Below are positions 1 through 8,168 of a stretch of 64,000 bases of DNA, piece after piece. The notes beneath the pieces were generated by a model, which did not search any database, was not told where the DNA came from, and saw only the letters and a list, made by a program, of their open reading frames with translations. Source of the DNA: Paenibacillus herberti (GTDB taxonomy: Bacteria; Bacillota; Bacilli; Paenibacillales; Paenibacillaceae); NCBI RefSeq assembly GCF_002233675.1, contig NZ_NMUQ01000001.1, positions 2,553,005 to 2,617,004 on the forward strand. Direction: 5' to 3'. Each line of letters opens with the position of its first letter. Position 1 is the stretch's first letter. The position numbers and the translations under genes were made by a program.

Positions 1-86
1 TCGCGAATTTGACTCATACGCGTCTTTAAACAAGCCCGGAATACATACAAATAATATAGTTGCTTCACGGGGAGGTATAGAAGATT

Positions 87-1661
87 ATGGACCGTATCAA
101 CTTAAATAAAGATGCTCTACTATCATATAGGCCGCATAACGCTGATCTTTGCAAGCCTTGCCAAAAAACGAGAAAACCCTGCCTCGTCACTTTTACGCCT
201 CTTCAAGCGGATATTTTTGAGGGGTTGCTCGATAATTTGGCGACTGCTATATCAAACTCGTTTATTCCGCCAGCAGGACCGCTCCCAGCTGTACTGAAAG
301 TACTGCAAAATCTGATTGTTGAATTGCCTCTTACACTGAGCGCTCAGGCCGATCTGCTTGCGGCCACGGAGCTGGCTATTAACGCCTATCAGCAATCGGA
401 CGGGTGGAGTTCCGCCGCTGTAGCTTCGACTCAGGTGGTGCTGACAGATCTGTACAGCCTCAGCCTGGTCGCATGTGTCTCCAGTACCGTCAAGGATGGG
501 TGGGTCATTCGAGTTAGACTCGCCGAAACCAATCTGGCTGGAATTGAGAACTTCGTCCCTCCTGCTATTTCTGGAACGAACCTTTTCTTTGACGGTGGCA
601 ATCAAGTTATGGCTCTACTCTTCAATAGCCGCACGGGTCTTCCAACGGAAGGGGCGATAGCAGGAACCGGCTTTGTATCCAAAAGTATCCCCGTAACCAC
701 GAGTATTCCCACCGTAAATACTTCGATTGTACTAGCCGACAATCTCGGGGGAAACAATTATGCTTTTTCTATGCCCCGGGCAGGAACGATTACGGCGATG
801 TCCGCCAGCTTCTTCCCAAATAACCTTGTTGTAAACGGTCCTCCTATTACGATCGTGGCTCAGCTATGCCGATCCCTTCCCGGCTCGTCTCCTTATAGTC
901 CATTTGTTACTATTCCAGGAACCGTAATACAACTAGTTCCAAACTTATCAGGAAATGTCAACGGAATTGGACTTGGAGGCAGCCTAACCGGACTCAATAT
1001 TTCCCTCAGTCAGGAAGATCGCGTCATTCTTTTATTCACAGTCACATCGAGCGCCAACTCAGGTGCAGATCCTACGACCATCCTGGGTACCGGGGGCGGT
1101 ACGATCACGATTGAACCCGTAAATGCGCCTCCCACTTCAGCTGGACCCATTATTCCGTTTGCCAGCCATTTGCCGTTAAATCTGAATGTTACTACTCAAG
1201 GCGAACCAACCACCTCTGGAATAATCGGCTTTGGGTTCAGCGATAACCAACCGTTCCAATCATTTGGAGCGTCGATCCTTGTAGATCCACAAATGATCAA
1301 ATTCACCTCTGCCAACCAGGGTGGTGGAACAATTACTTCAGTTGCGGCTTACTTCGGTGTTGAAAGCAATCAAACGCTGGAACAACCCGTTTCGATCTTT
1401 GTAGAAGTGTACCGGTATTCAGCTTCAACCAGTGTAGCTACTCCGATAACTGTATCGCAATTTACACTTCCTCTTTTGCAGTTCGGAACATATACAACAA
1501 CTTCCCCTGGCATTCATCGCATCGTAACCGGACTCAGCATCCCGGTCAACGATGGGGACCGCTTTGTTATGGTGTTTACTCCCCTGAGCTCCGGACCAAC
1601 AACTGGCGGGGTAATTGGCTGGGCGAGCGGCGGCATATCCGTCACGCCTAGTTCAGGTTGA
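87..1661 (+). CDS. BclB-type spore-surface / collagen-like-family protein with two BclB domains
   Basis: Probable structural protein of the spore surface, 524 residues. A short N-terminal segment with a Cys cluster (CKPCQK near residue 22) is followed by a hydrophobic helical stretch (about 36-105). Two copies of a beta-rich domain of the BclB C-terminal type then follow. Copy 1 is at about 190-345 (AFSMPRAGTITAMSA, TGLNISLSQEDRVILLF) and copy 2 at about 355-520 (GGGTITSVAAYF, TGLSIPVNDGDRFVMVF). In known BclB-like proteins this domain follows a Gly-X-Y collagen tract. No collagen repeat, transmembrane segment or signal peptide is seen here, as expected for a protein made in the mother cell. 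The site GGGGAGG lies about 11 bases before the ATG. The domain type is assigned from pattern recognition of the family; the spore-surface location is inferred. Confidence 0.7.
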   Translation: MDRINLNKDALLSYRPHNADLCKPCQKTRKPCLVTFTPLQADIFEGLLDNLATAISNSFIPPAGPLPAVLKVLQNLIVELPLTLSAQADLLAATELAINAYQQSDGWSSAAVASTQVVLTDLYSLSLVACVSSTVKDGWVIRVRLAETNLAGIENFVPPAISGTNLFFDGGNQVMALLFNSRTGLPTEGAIAGTGFVSKSIPVTTSIPTVNTSIVLADNLGGNNYAFSMPRAGTITAMSASFFPNNLVVNGPPITIVAQLCRSLPGSSPYSPFVTIPGTVIQLVPNLSGNVNGIGLGGSLTGLNISLSQEDRVILLFTVTSSANSGADPTTILGTGGGTITIEPVNAPPTSAGPIIPFASHLPLNLNVTTQGEPTTSGIIGFGFSDNQPFQSFGASILVDPQMIKFTSANQGGGTITSVAAYFGVESNQTLEQPVSIFVEVYRYSASTSVATPITVSQFTLPLLQFGTYTTTSPGIHRIVTGLSIPVNDGDRFVMVFTPLSSGPTTGGVIGWASGGISVTPSSG

Positions 1662-1829
1662 CGGAATATAAGGACCATCCGCAAGTCAGATTCATGACCT
1701 ACGACTGGCCCTTATCCATGAGCAAAGGCGATTAATTTCAATTCTCCGATTGATGGCGGAAGGATCGACAGCGAGGTTTTAGCAGAACAAGCGGAGGCAT
1801 CTTTATCGAGCTCAATTTCGATTAAGCGC

Positions 1830-1877
1830 AAAAAGGGGCTGGATGGCGTCATCTTCATGACGTCAGCCAGCCCCTTA
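1830..1877 (-). terminator. Rho-independent terminator of the aldolase gene
   Basis: On the minus strand a GGGGCTGG stem pairs with CCAGCCCC around an inner GACGTCAT/ATGACGCC arm, followed by TTTTTGCG. It lies 26 bases past the stop of the aldolase gene. Confidence 0.85.
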
Positions 1878-1902
1878 TGTTGGTGTACGGAATGCAATTC
1901 GC

Positions 1903-2865
1903 TTATTTGCTGTGCAGAATCTCAGGCGTTGTCAGCTGATCGTAGAAATCAACGATCTTGTCCTGTTTCTCGGAGCCACGAATTGCCATCGCAGAACGCG
2001 GATGTTCGTCGAGCAGGCCGGTCACCATGTATTCCATGATGTAGCCCCACTCTTCCTTCTCGCGCAGCGGCAGCATATGCTTCTCGATCATCTCAAGTAC
2101 AGGACGGACATTGTACTTCGTGTTCGGCAAATGTGCTACCAAAAGCTCTGTGTTGCAGTTACCGGCGGCACGACCCATACCGTAAACGCTAGTGTCGAGG
2201 AACTCTACGCCCTTATCAACGGCAAGCAGCGTATTGGCGAACGCCAGTTGCTGGTTGTTGTGCGTGTGCACGCCAAGCTTCTTGTTCGGAAGATGCTGCT
2301 TGAACTTGTCAACCAGGTAACCGAAGTCGCTTGGCTTGAGGCTTCCGTAGGAGTCAACGACGTAAACAACGTCTACGACGCTCTCGCGAATTGCTTCGAA
2401 CGCTTCCACCAGTTGGTTCTCCATCACGTTGGAGAGAGCCATGATGTTCAGCGTTGTCTCGTAGCCGCGTTCATGGAACAGAGTGACAAGCTCCAGAGCC
2501 TTGTCCACATCCTGGATGTAACAAGCGACGCGAATCAGATCAATCATGCTCTCAGCGCGCGGGAGAATATCGTTCTCGTCCACACGGCCGATATCAACTA
2601 GCGCAGAAAGCTTCGTTTTGCCTTTGTTCGGGATGACCTTGCGCAGGAAGTCATCGTTCAGGAAGCGCCAAGGACCTGCGGATTCCGCACCCTTGAGCAG
2701 CTTCGGAGAGTTCTTGTAGCCGATCTCCATATACTCAACGCCAGCCTCATCAAGGCTGCGGTACAGATCTTGGACAAATTCAATGCTGAAGTCCCAATTG
2801 TTAACAAGGCCCCCATCGCGGACGGTACAATCGACGATCTTGCTAGTGCTGTTTTTTGCAGACAT
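1903..2865 (-). CDS. HMGL-like (DRE-TIM) aldolase domain protein
   Basis: A 320-residue TIM-barrel protein of the HMG-CoA lyase-like / DRE-TIM metallolyase family, which carries out aldol-type C-C bond formation or cleavage with a divalent metal. Near residue 11 it reads IVDCTVRDGG, the position of the metal-binding D and catalytic R of the family. GVHTHNNQQLA near 200 supplies the HxH metal ligands, and YGMGRAAGNCNTE near 230 is the conserved glycine/asparagine segment. It is much shorter than LeuA (no dimer/regulatory domain) and closest in layout to 4-hydroxy-2-oxovalerate aldolase-like proteins; the substrate is not evident. An AAGGAG site lies 10 bases before the ATG, with a promoter directly upstream. 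Family assignment is secure, the specific reaction is not. Confidence 0.8.
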   Translation of the reverse strand: MSAKNSTSKIVDCTVRDGGLVNNWDFSIEFVQDLYRSLDEAGVEYMEIGYKNSPKLLKGAESAGPWRFLNDDFLRKVIPNKGKTKLSALVDIGRVDENDILPRAESMIDLIRVACYIQDVDKALELVTLFHERGYETTLNIMALSNVMENQLVEAFEAIRESVVDVVYVVDSYGSLKPSDFGYLVDKFKQHLPNKKLGVHTHNNQQLAFANTLLAVDKGVEFLDTSVYGMGRAAGNCNTELLVAHLPNTKYNVRPVLEMIEKHMLPLREKEEWGYIMEYMVTGLLDEHPRSAMAIRGSEKQDKIVDFYDQLTTPEILHSK

Positions 2866-2906
2866 GGTTGCAGAACTCCTTACATTTATAAGGTTACGTT
2901 CATCCT

Positions 2907-2935
2907 ATAATACGGGAAACGGATGAAGAACGCAA
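2907..2935 (-). promoter_or_regulatory. SigA-type promoter of the aldolase gene
   Basis: Reading the minus strand, TTGCGT (2935-2930), a 17-base spacer, then TATTAT (2912-2907). It lies about 40 bases before the aldolase start codon and fits the consensus well. Confidence 0.6.
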
Positions 2936-2971
2936 AGAATTTTGTCGAGCCTGCCGCCAGCATCCTTGGGC

Positions 2972-4504
2972 TTAGTCCTTCAGAACAAGATCTGCCAGCG
3001 TTCGCGCCATCACGCCCGTCGCTCCCTTGCTCTCCCAGCCTCTGGCGCGACTGATCCATGCTGTTCCGGCAATATCAATATGAAGCCAAGGTTTTTCCTC
3101 TGCAAAAGCTCCAATGAACATGCCCGCAATACTTGCGCCGCCGTCTCTACCAGCTCCATTTTTCAGATCAGCCGCATCGCTGTCGAGCTGCTTGCGGTAT
3201 TCCGGATAAGCCGGCAAAGGCCAGACACGTTCTCCAGTCCGAACCGCCGACGCCTCCAACTGCCGACGCAGCAATTCGTCATTGCCCATGAAGCCGGATG
3301 CTTCCTCCCCGAGAGCTGCAACTACTGCGCCAGTAAGCGTTGAGACTTCTACCAGCTTCGTCGCTCCGCGCTTCAGCGCGGTCGTTAAGCCATCCGCAAG
3401 CACCAAACGTCCTTCCGCGTCAGTGTTCACAATTTCTACCGTTAGGCCGTTCATCATGGTTATAACATCACCCGGCTTGAACGCCCGCTCGGAAATCATG
3501 TTCTCAGCGGAAGGGATGACCGCGATCACATTGGCCTTCGGCTTCAGGCTACCGATAATCCGCATTGCCGCCAACACAGCCGCTGCACCTCCCATATCGC
3601 CGATCATATCCTGCATGCCTGGGGCGCGCTTGAGCGAATAACCACCGGTGTCAAAAGTAATTCCTTTGCCGATCAGGCCCCATTTCTCCTCGCTGCCCGG
3701 ATCGCCTTCATAATGCAGTACGATCATGCGCGGAGGATGCGCGCTGCCCTTGCCTACCGCCAGCAGTCCGCCCATGCCGAGCTCCTGAGCGGTCCACTCG
3801 TCTAGAATCTCACAGTCGAGCTCATAATGGGATGCCAGTTTCTCCGCCTCTTCGGCCAGTGACTCTGGCGTAAGTACGCTGCCAGGCAAATGCACGAGAT
3901 CCCGCGCCCAAATCGTCGCCTCACCCATAATGACGCCGCGGCCGATTCCCTCGGTCCACTGCGCCTTATGCTCCTGAGACGCATTCCCGCTCAGTTGGAA
4001 TGACACCTCCGCAGCATGTTTCGGTGTTGGCTCGCCAGACTGCGTTTTGCTCCGCTTATATCCGCCGAGCACTAAGCCCTCCACCAGTGCAGCTGCGGCA
4101 TCGACGGTACGAACGCCATTAGTGCCGGAGTAAAGCTCATCTGACAGCAGCAGGCAAGCTGTGACTGCCTTCTGGCTGCGAATCTCACGAGCAGCAGCCG
4201 CTCCCAGCCGGCGCAGTTCATCCGTAGAGTCAGCACCGCCGCCAATACCAATGAACGATACCGAACGTGCCGGCATCAGCCCTAACAGTGGCATCGTTAA
4301 CACTTGCTCCGCCGAAGCTTTGAAGTTGCCTCGCTGGAAGCGCTCCTGCAGCGCCTGTTTTACAGCGGAATGGGCCAGCGGATCCGCCGGATCACTGGTC
4401 CCCGTTCCATGCTCCTGCTGAAGCTCAGCCGCCGTAACCGCACGGATAAGCAGATCATAAGCAGCAGCCTCCTCCACCGGTGTATGAATAAAGGTTAGTT
4501 TCAT
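2972..4504 (-). CDS. pepA: Leucyl aminopeptidase, M17 family
   Basis: Cytoplasmic metallo-aminopeptidase that releases N-terminal residues from peptides; 510 residues with the usual M17 two-domain build. The C-terminal catalytic domain has the zinc/bicarbonate motif GKGITFDTGG (about 279-288) and the family signature NTDAEGRL (about 360-367), which carry the metal ligands and catalytic Lys/Arg. The ATG at 4504 is chosen because AAGGAAG precedes it by 8 bases. An in-frame ATG 33 codons upstream would start inside the terminator of the preceding gene and has no ribosome site. There is no clear terminator between this gene and the aldolase, so partial readthrough is possible. Confidence 0.9.
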   Translation of the reverse strand: MKLTFIHTPVEEAAAYDLLIRAVTAAELQQEHGTGTSDPADPLAHSAVKQALQERFQRGNFKASAEQVLTMPLLGLMPARSVSFIGIGGGADSTDELRRLGAAAAREIRSQKAVTACLLLSDELYSGTNGVRTVDAAAALVEGLVLGGYKRSKTQSGEPTPKHAAEVSFQLSGNASQEHKAQWTEGIGRGVIMGEATIWARDLVHLPGSVLTPESLAEEAEKLASHYELDCEILDEWTAQELGMGGLLAVGKGSAHPPRMIVLHYEGDPGSEEKWGLIGKGITFDTGGYSLKRAPGMQDMIGDMGGAAAVLAAMRIIGSLKPKANVIAVIPSAENMISERAFKPGDVITMMNGLTVEIVNTDAEGRLVLADGLTTALKRGATKLVEVSTLTGAVVAALGEEASGFMGNDELLRRQLEASAVRTGERVWPLPAYPEYRKQLDSDAADLKNGAGRDGGASIAGMFIGAFAEEKPWLHIDIAGTAWISRARGWESKGATGVMARTLADLVLKD

Positions 4505-4579
4505 ATCGTCATCTTCCTTTCTTAGAAAACAAAACGGCTTCGCCGTATTTGACCCGGTATGTACTTGCGCTTGTAATGC

Positions 4580-4612
4580 AAAAAAAAAACCGGGATGCAC
4601 CACCCCGATTTT
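4580..4612 (-). terminator. Terminator of the RsbT-like/histidine kinase operon
   Basis: Minus-strand hairpin with ATCGGGG paired to CCCGGT, followed by nine T residues, starting right at the stop codon of the kinase gene. Confidence 0.85.
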
Positions 4613-5993
4613 AAACTTTTTGCTCTGCGATTGGCAAATAGATCATAAACGATGTGCCTTCCCCTGCCACGCTCGTCACTCGGATTGTCCCGCTGTGGTT
4701 GCGTATGATGCGATAACTTACGGATAGGCCGAGGCCGGTTCCAGACTCCTTGGTCGTAAAAAAAGGATCGAAAAGCCGGTTCAGCGTGGCCCGATCCATG
4801 CCTTTGCCGTTATCTTTTACCGTAATTTCTGCGAAGTCAGCCTTGCGCTTCAAAATAACGTCGATCCGCCCGGCCCGATCACCGTCCAATTCAGCAATCG
4901 TATCCATCGCATTCTTGAACAGATTGAGCACAACCTGTTTGATCTGTTTGACGTCAATAGAAACCTGCAAATCAGCCTCATACGATTCCAGGTAAATTTG
5001 GCAATTATGCATCAAGGCTTCGCTTTCACTGAGCATGCTGACTTCTTTGAGCAGTGAGGTGAGCTGGATCGTTTGTTTCATCGGGGCTGTCGGCTTAGAA
5101 GAGTTCAAAAACTCATAGATGATGTCGTTGGCCCGGTCGATTTCGGCTACCATAATCTTGGCGTATTCTTCCTTACCCAAATCGACCAAAGCAGGGCGAA
5201 GCAACTGGATGAAACCCCGGATCGATGTAAGCGGATTTCTAATTTCATGTGCGATGGCAGCAGCGATTTTGCCAAGCATGGCCAGCTTGTCATTTTGGTA
5301 AGCGGTCTGCTCGATCTGTTTGTACTCGGAAACATCCTTCATACTAATCAGATAATCACCGTCCAGCTGATCACCATAGGTAGCTGTGATGAGCAGATGA
5401 CGTCCACTACTGTCTTGGAACTCGAAATACTTATTACGACGAACGATAATCTCCCGGTACAAGCGGATTAAAAGCCGCTTGGTTTGTCGCGTCAACTGGG
5501 AATGACGAAGAATTTCAAGGATACTGCAGCCGACAAGTGTTTTACGAGGCGTATCAAGGAACTTAGCCATCTGCAGGTTCATGAAGGTAACGACGCCTTC
5601 TGTATCAAACAATGCAATGCCGCTGTCCATGTGCTGAAGGACGTTCTCGTACTTACTCTTTACCCGTTCGAAGGAGCGATAGGAGCGACTGAGCAGTTCC
5701 CGCATCTCCGTATAGCGTTCGTCTGCCGGTCGCTCGGGCTGGTAGCGGAAGCGATAAGCAACCATCAGCTCAATAAGGAAAAGGAAGGAGCGGTTATATA
5801 GCTCAAGCGCCTCTTCCGAATCCACATTCAGAATGATGTTTCGCATACTTTCCTCATGTATCGCGATAATTTCCTCAGGTCCAATGCTATGAAACATTTT
5901 CCCTAGTTCCGTTGCCTGGTACAGGGATGCCTCGCTTCCGCTGCGTATATATTCGGCAAGCGCCGGGAAATAGCGCTTTCGAATTGACTGCAT
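4611..5993 (-). CDS. RsbU_N-PAS-histidine kinase (hybrid sensor kinase)
   Basis: Soluble sensor kinase of 460 residues with no membrane segment. Residues about 1-90 resemble the N-terminal domain of the RsbU phosphatase, the part that RsbT binds: SLYQATELGK, GPEEIIAIHEESM, then FLFLIELMVAYRFRYQ. A PAS domain follows (about 120-230, DSGIALFDTEGVVTFMN). The HisKA box IAHEIRNPLTSIRG has phospho-acceptor His249, and the ATPase domain has N-box NLFKNAMDTI, DNGKGM and GTGLGLSVSYRII. The start is the ATG in a TAATG overlap with the upstream RsbT-like gene, preceded by GGAGAGGAG; this implies translational coupling. The kinase core resembles sporulation-type PAS kinases. The combination with an RsbU-like input domain is unusual (see findings). 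The cognate regulator is not in the window. Confidence 0.85.
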   Translation of the reverse strand: MQSIRKRYFPALAEYIRSGSEASLYQATELGKMFHSIGPEEIIAIHEESMRNIILNVDSEEALELYNRSFLFLIELMVAYRFRYQPERPADERYTEMRELLSRSYRSFERVKSKYENVLQHMDSGIALFDTEGVVTFMNLQMAKFLDTPRKTLVGCSILEILRHSQLTRQTKRLLIRLYREIIVRRNKYFEFQDSSGRHLLITATYGDQLDGDYLISMKDVSEYKQIEQTAYQNDKLAMLGKIAAAIAHEIRNPLTSIRGFIQLLRPALVDLGKEEYAKIMVAEIDRANDIIYEFLNSSKPTAPMKQTIQLTSLLKEVSMLSESEALMHNCQIYLESYEADLQVSIDVKQIKQVVLNLFKNAMDTIAELDGDRAGRIDVILKRKADFAEITVKDNGKGMDRATLNRLFDPFFTTKESGTGLGLSVSYRIIRNHSGTIRVTSVAGEGTSFMIYLPIAEQKV

Positions 5994-6412
5994 TAGCCTT
6001 GCTCCTCTCCGGTTGCAAACAGCTGGAGCTGTATTGGGGTCGAATTCATGTAGTAGGAGGGAGGCAGCCATTTGCGGAACGTAATGCATGTCCCTACTCG
6101 GCGTGTGATTGCAATATCCCATTCCTCCGACCAAAGCGATTTCCATTCCTCCTCAAGCTCATGGGAGAAGCTGCAGCTGCCGATCAGAGACCACTCCAGG
6201 CCCGCTTCCCCGGTATTCTTGCGTACTTCGCCTATCAACAATTGGCTTCGCTGATGCATCTCCACAAAACAGTTCGACAGCTCTGAAATAGCGTAGGCGA
6301 TACGAGTCTGATCAATAATTCCGAAGCCCAGCTCTCTTGCCAATACTCTACCTGTTTGGCGAGCTCTTATGGCATCCTTGACATTGCTAATGTTGAACAG
6401 TTCCATCCCCAT
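5993..6412 (-). CDS. RsbT-like GHKL-fold protein with degenerate ATP site
   Basis: 139 residues. The first half matches RsbT-type anti-sigma/switch kinases very closely: ARQTGRVLARELGFG, then IDQTRIAYAISELS, the RsbT N-box helix. In RsbT this helix ends in an Asn that holds magnesium-ATP (SELARN). Here it reads SELSNC, so that Asn is displaced. The second half lacks recognisable G1 (DxGxG) and G2 (GLG) motifs. The protein has therefore probably lost kinase activity and kept a protein-binding surface. It overlaps the histidine kinase gene by one base (TAATG). Because RsbT activates RsbU through RsbU's N-terminal domain, and the next gene carries an RsbU-like N-terminus, a direct complex is inferred. 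The start is uncertain by two codons (ATG 6412 or 6406). Confidence 0.75.
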   Translation of the reverse strand: MGMELFNISNVKDAIRARQTGRVLARELGFGIIDQTRIAYAISELSNCFVEMHQRSQLLIGEVRKNTGEAGLEWSLIGSCSFSHELEEEWKSLWSEEWDIAITRRVGTCITFRKWLPPSYYMNSTPIQLQLFATGEEQG

Positions 6413-6586
6413 ACGAGCTTCGCCCCCTGTTCCTTCCTGTCAGGATCGCAGTCAAGCCGTCGATTCGTAAACTAATCATAGGATTCGCTGTCAACAAGTG
6501 TCAATCGGAAATAATGTCGAATTATGCCATTTTTCAAAGCGATTGGGCGATAGGCGATTCAGGAGTAACCGGGACGACGGAAGTAA
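6413..6586. other. Intergenic region with weak promoter signal
   Basis: Between rsgI and the RsbT-like gene. A minus-strand TTGACA (about 6496-6491) lies upstream of the RsbT-like gene, but no clean -10 sits at the right distance. No gene is seen. Confidence 0.4.
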
Positions 6587-6613
6587 AAAAAAGCGGCAAA
6601 AACTTGTCCGCTG
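6587..6613 (-). terminator. Terminator of sigI-rsgI
   Basis: Minus-strand AGCGG paired with CCGCT across an 11-base loop, followed by eight T residues, 11 bases past the rsgI stop. Confidence 0.75.
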
Positions 6614-6623
6614 TCGAATGAGG

Positions 6624-8168
6624 TTAATGTCCGAAATGCTGTTCCAGCTTTTCTTCCCATTCTTCCTCGATATTGTCCCATTCTTCCTGTGCTTCTTCCC
6701 ACTCGTCTTCGGCTTCTTCCCATTCTTCTTCGGCCTCTTCCCACTCCTCCTCGGCTTCCTCCAGCCGCTTCTCCTCCTGCTCTTTCTGTTTCTCTTCTTT
6801 TCCCTGTTCATGCTTGAGCTGCGTTTCATGCTCCTTTAAACGTTCCTCAGCCTGCTTCTTTGCGTCTTTTTTCCATTTTTCTTCAGTCTGTTTTAAGCGC
6901 TCCTCGGCTTCCCGAGCCCTCCGCTCCAGCTCCTTGCGAGCTTTTTCCGCTTCCTCACGCAGCTTTTCGATTGCCGCCTTTTTCTCTTTGAGCCAGTTTT
7001 CTTTTTGTTGTTTGCTATATTTCTTCCATTCCTCACTAAGAACCCCGGCCTGATCAGCCAGCTCTTCCTCACGTTCGGACAGCTCTTCACGAGATTGGCC
7101 GCGCTCCAAGTCAGGTAGTGGTGTCAGATGCGACTCAACGGCCGAAACCTTGGGCTTCGGAAGATGCTTTTGAGATGGTGGAGGTGTTTTTGTAGATGGG
7201 GCTGATGGCTGCGCTACGGCAGGCTTCGTCTCTACAGCCGCTGATGGCTTGAACGATGCAGAGCCCGCACCTCCCGCTCCAAGCGACGAGGTTTTAGGCT
7301 TAGGAGTTGGAGACGGAGCCGATGAAGCTCCTGAAGCCTCCGAAGCTCTCTCTTGCTTCTCTTCCTCCAACAGCCGGTTCAGCTTGTCTTGGTTCAGCTC
7401 CTCAGCATCCCCTACCAGTGCGCCTATACCACCCTTCCAAGTTGCTGCAGCATGAAGCGGCTTCGTGCGGAATTGGTCCAGACTGACCGAATAACCTTTG
7501 TCCTTGGCGAGCAAATAAACGGTCATCTGACCCGTCGAAAGTCCTAGATACGCCGCCTCATCCATCACACCGGGAGTAGATTCTATCTGCGTGATCTTTA
7601 CATTCGCATCGCCCGATTGTGCCGCAGCTTTCTGGAATGCAGCCTTCGCTTGCAAATTAAGATCGCTCAGCAGCTCTTTTTCCGCTCCATCCAGCCGGAC
7701 GCCAGCGAATACGATATTAGCTTGTTCTCCTTGCAAATAGGAAGTGTCCGCCAGTTCGCTCGCTAGACGGTCCATCACCTCAGAGACCGGCCTGCCTTCA
7801 TACTCCAACGCCTCGACAAAAGGAGCTGCGTCTTTGTTGACCGCGCGCAGCGATCGGACTTTAAGTTTTTCATCAACCCCGAGCTCAAAGCTGGGATTGA
7901 TGTCCATGCTGAGATAAGCGACAACGGGACGAGCCTCGACTCTTACGGCCAACATAGCGGGAATGGCGATCAGCAGTGCCAGCGCGGCAGCCGCTGCAGG
8001 CAACCACCAGCTCATTTTTACTGGGCGAAACCGTCCCTCCGGAGCCAGCCACACCTCCTGGCCCATCAGTTCTCCCCCGTTGCTTCTTATTTTGCGGAAA
8101 CGGCCATCAGGAGTGAGCACGATGAGCTTGCTCCCCTTGACCTCCAGCACGATGCCCTTCCCGTTCAC
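6624..8168 (-). CDS. rsgI: Anti-sigma-I factor RsgI with Trp/Glu heptad tail
   Basis: Membrane anti-sigma factor that holds SigI inactive; 514 residues. Residues 1-50 form the RsgI N-terminal SigI-binding domain (GIVLEVKGSKLIVLTPDGRF), 54-75 the single membrane helix, and about 80-240 the conserved extracellular RsgI domain. That domain has SMDINPSFEL, whose Asn91-Pro92 bond is the autoproteolysis site reported for RsgI proteins. A Pro/Ser/Thr/Lys-rich linker (about 270-350) leads into a very charged coiled coil of about 150 residues. The coil ends in repeated seven-residue units of the form EEEWEEA. The start is GTG, overlapping the sigI stop as GTGA, with AGGGGGG 9 bases upstream: coupled translation with sigI. 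Confidence 0.9.
   Translation of the reverse strand: MNGKGIVLEVKGSKLIVLTPDGRFRKIRSNGGELMGQEVWLAPEGRFRPVKMSWWLPAAAAALALLIAIPAMLAVRVEARPVVAYLSMDINPSFELGVDEKLKVRSLRAVNKDAAPFVEALEYEGRPVSEVMDRLASELADTSYLQGEQANIVFAGVRLDGAEKELLSDLNLQAKAAFQKAAAQSGDANVKITQIESTPGVMDEAAYLGLSTGQMTVYLLAKDKGYSVSLDQFRTKPLHAAATWKGGIGALVGDAEELNQDKLNRLLEEEKQERASEASGASSAPSPTPKPKTSSLGAGGAGSASFKPSAAVETKPAVAQPSAPSTKTPPPSQKHLPKPKVSAVESHLTPLPDLERGQSREELSEREEELADQAGVLSEEWKKYSKQQKENWLKEKKAAIEKLREEAEKARKELERRAREAEERLKQTEEKWKKDAKKQAEERLKEHETQLKHEQGKEEKQKEQEEKRLEEAEEEWEEAEEEWEEAEDEWEEAQEEWDNIEEEWEEKLEQHFGH
6648..6772. repeat. In-gene 21-bp repeats encoding EEEWEEA heptads
   Basis: The 3' end of rsgI is made of degenerate 21-base units, each coding for one heptad with a Trp every seven residues (about six units). 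The unit sequence varies at third positions, so the protein pattern appears selected rather than freshly duplicated. Confidence 0.75.

Noticed and set aside
6498-6839. Phe/Leu-rich open frame opposite the rsgI 3' end
   Set aside because: Mirror image of the Glu/Trp heptad repeats; no ribosome site.
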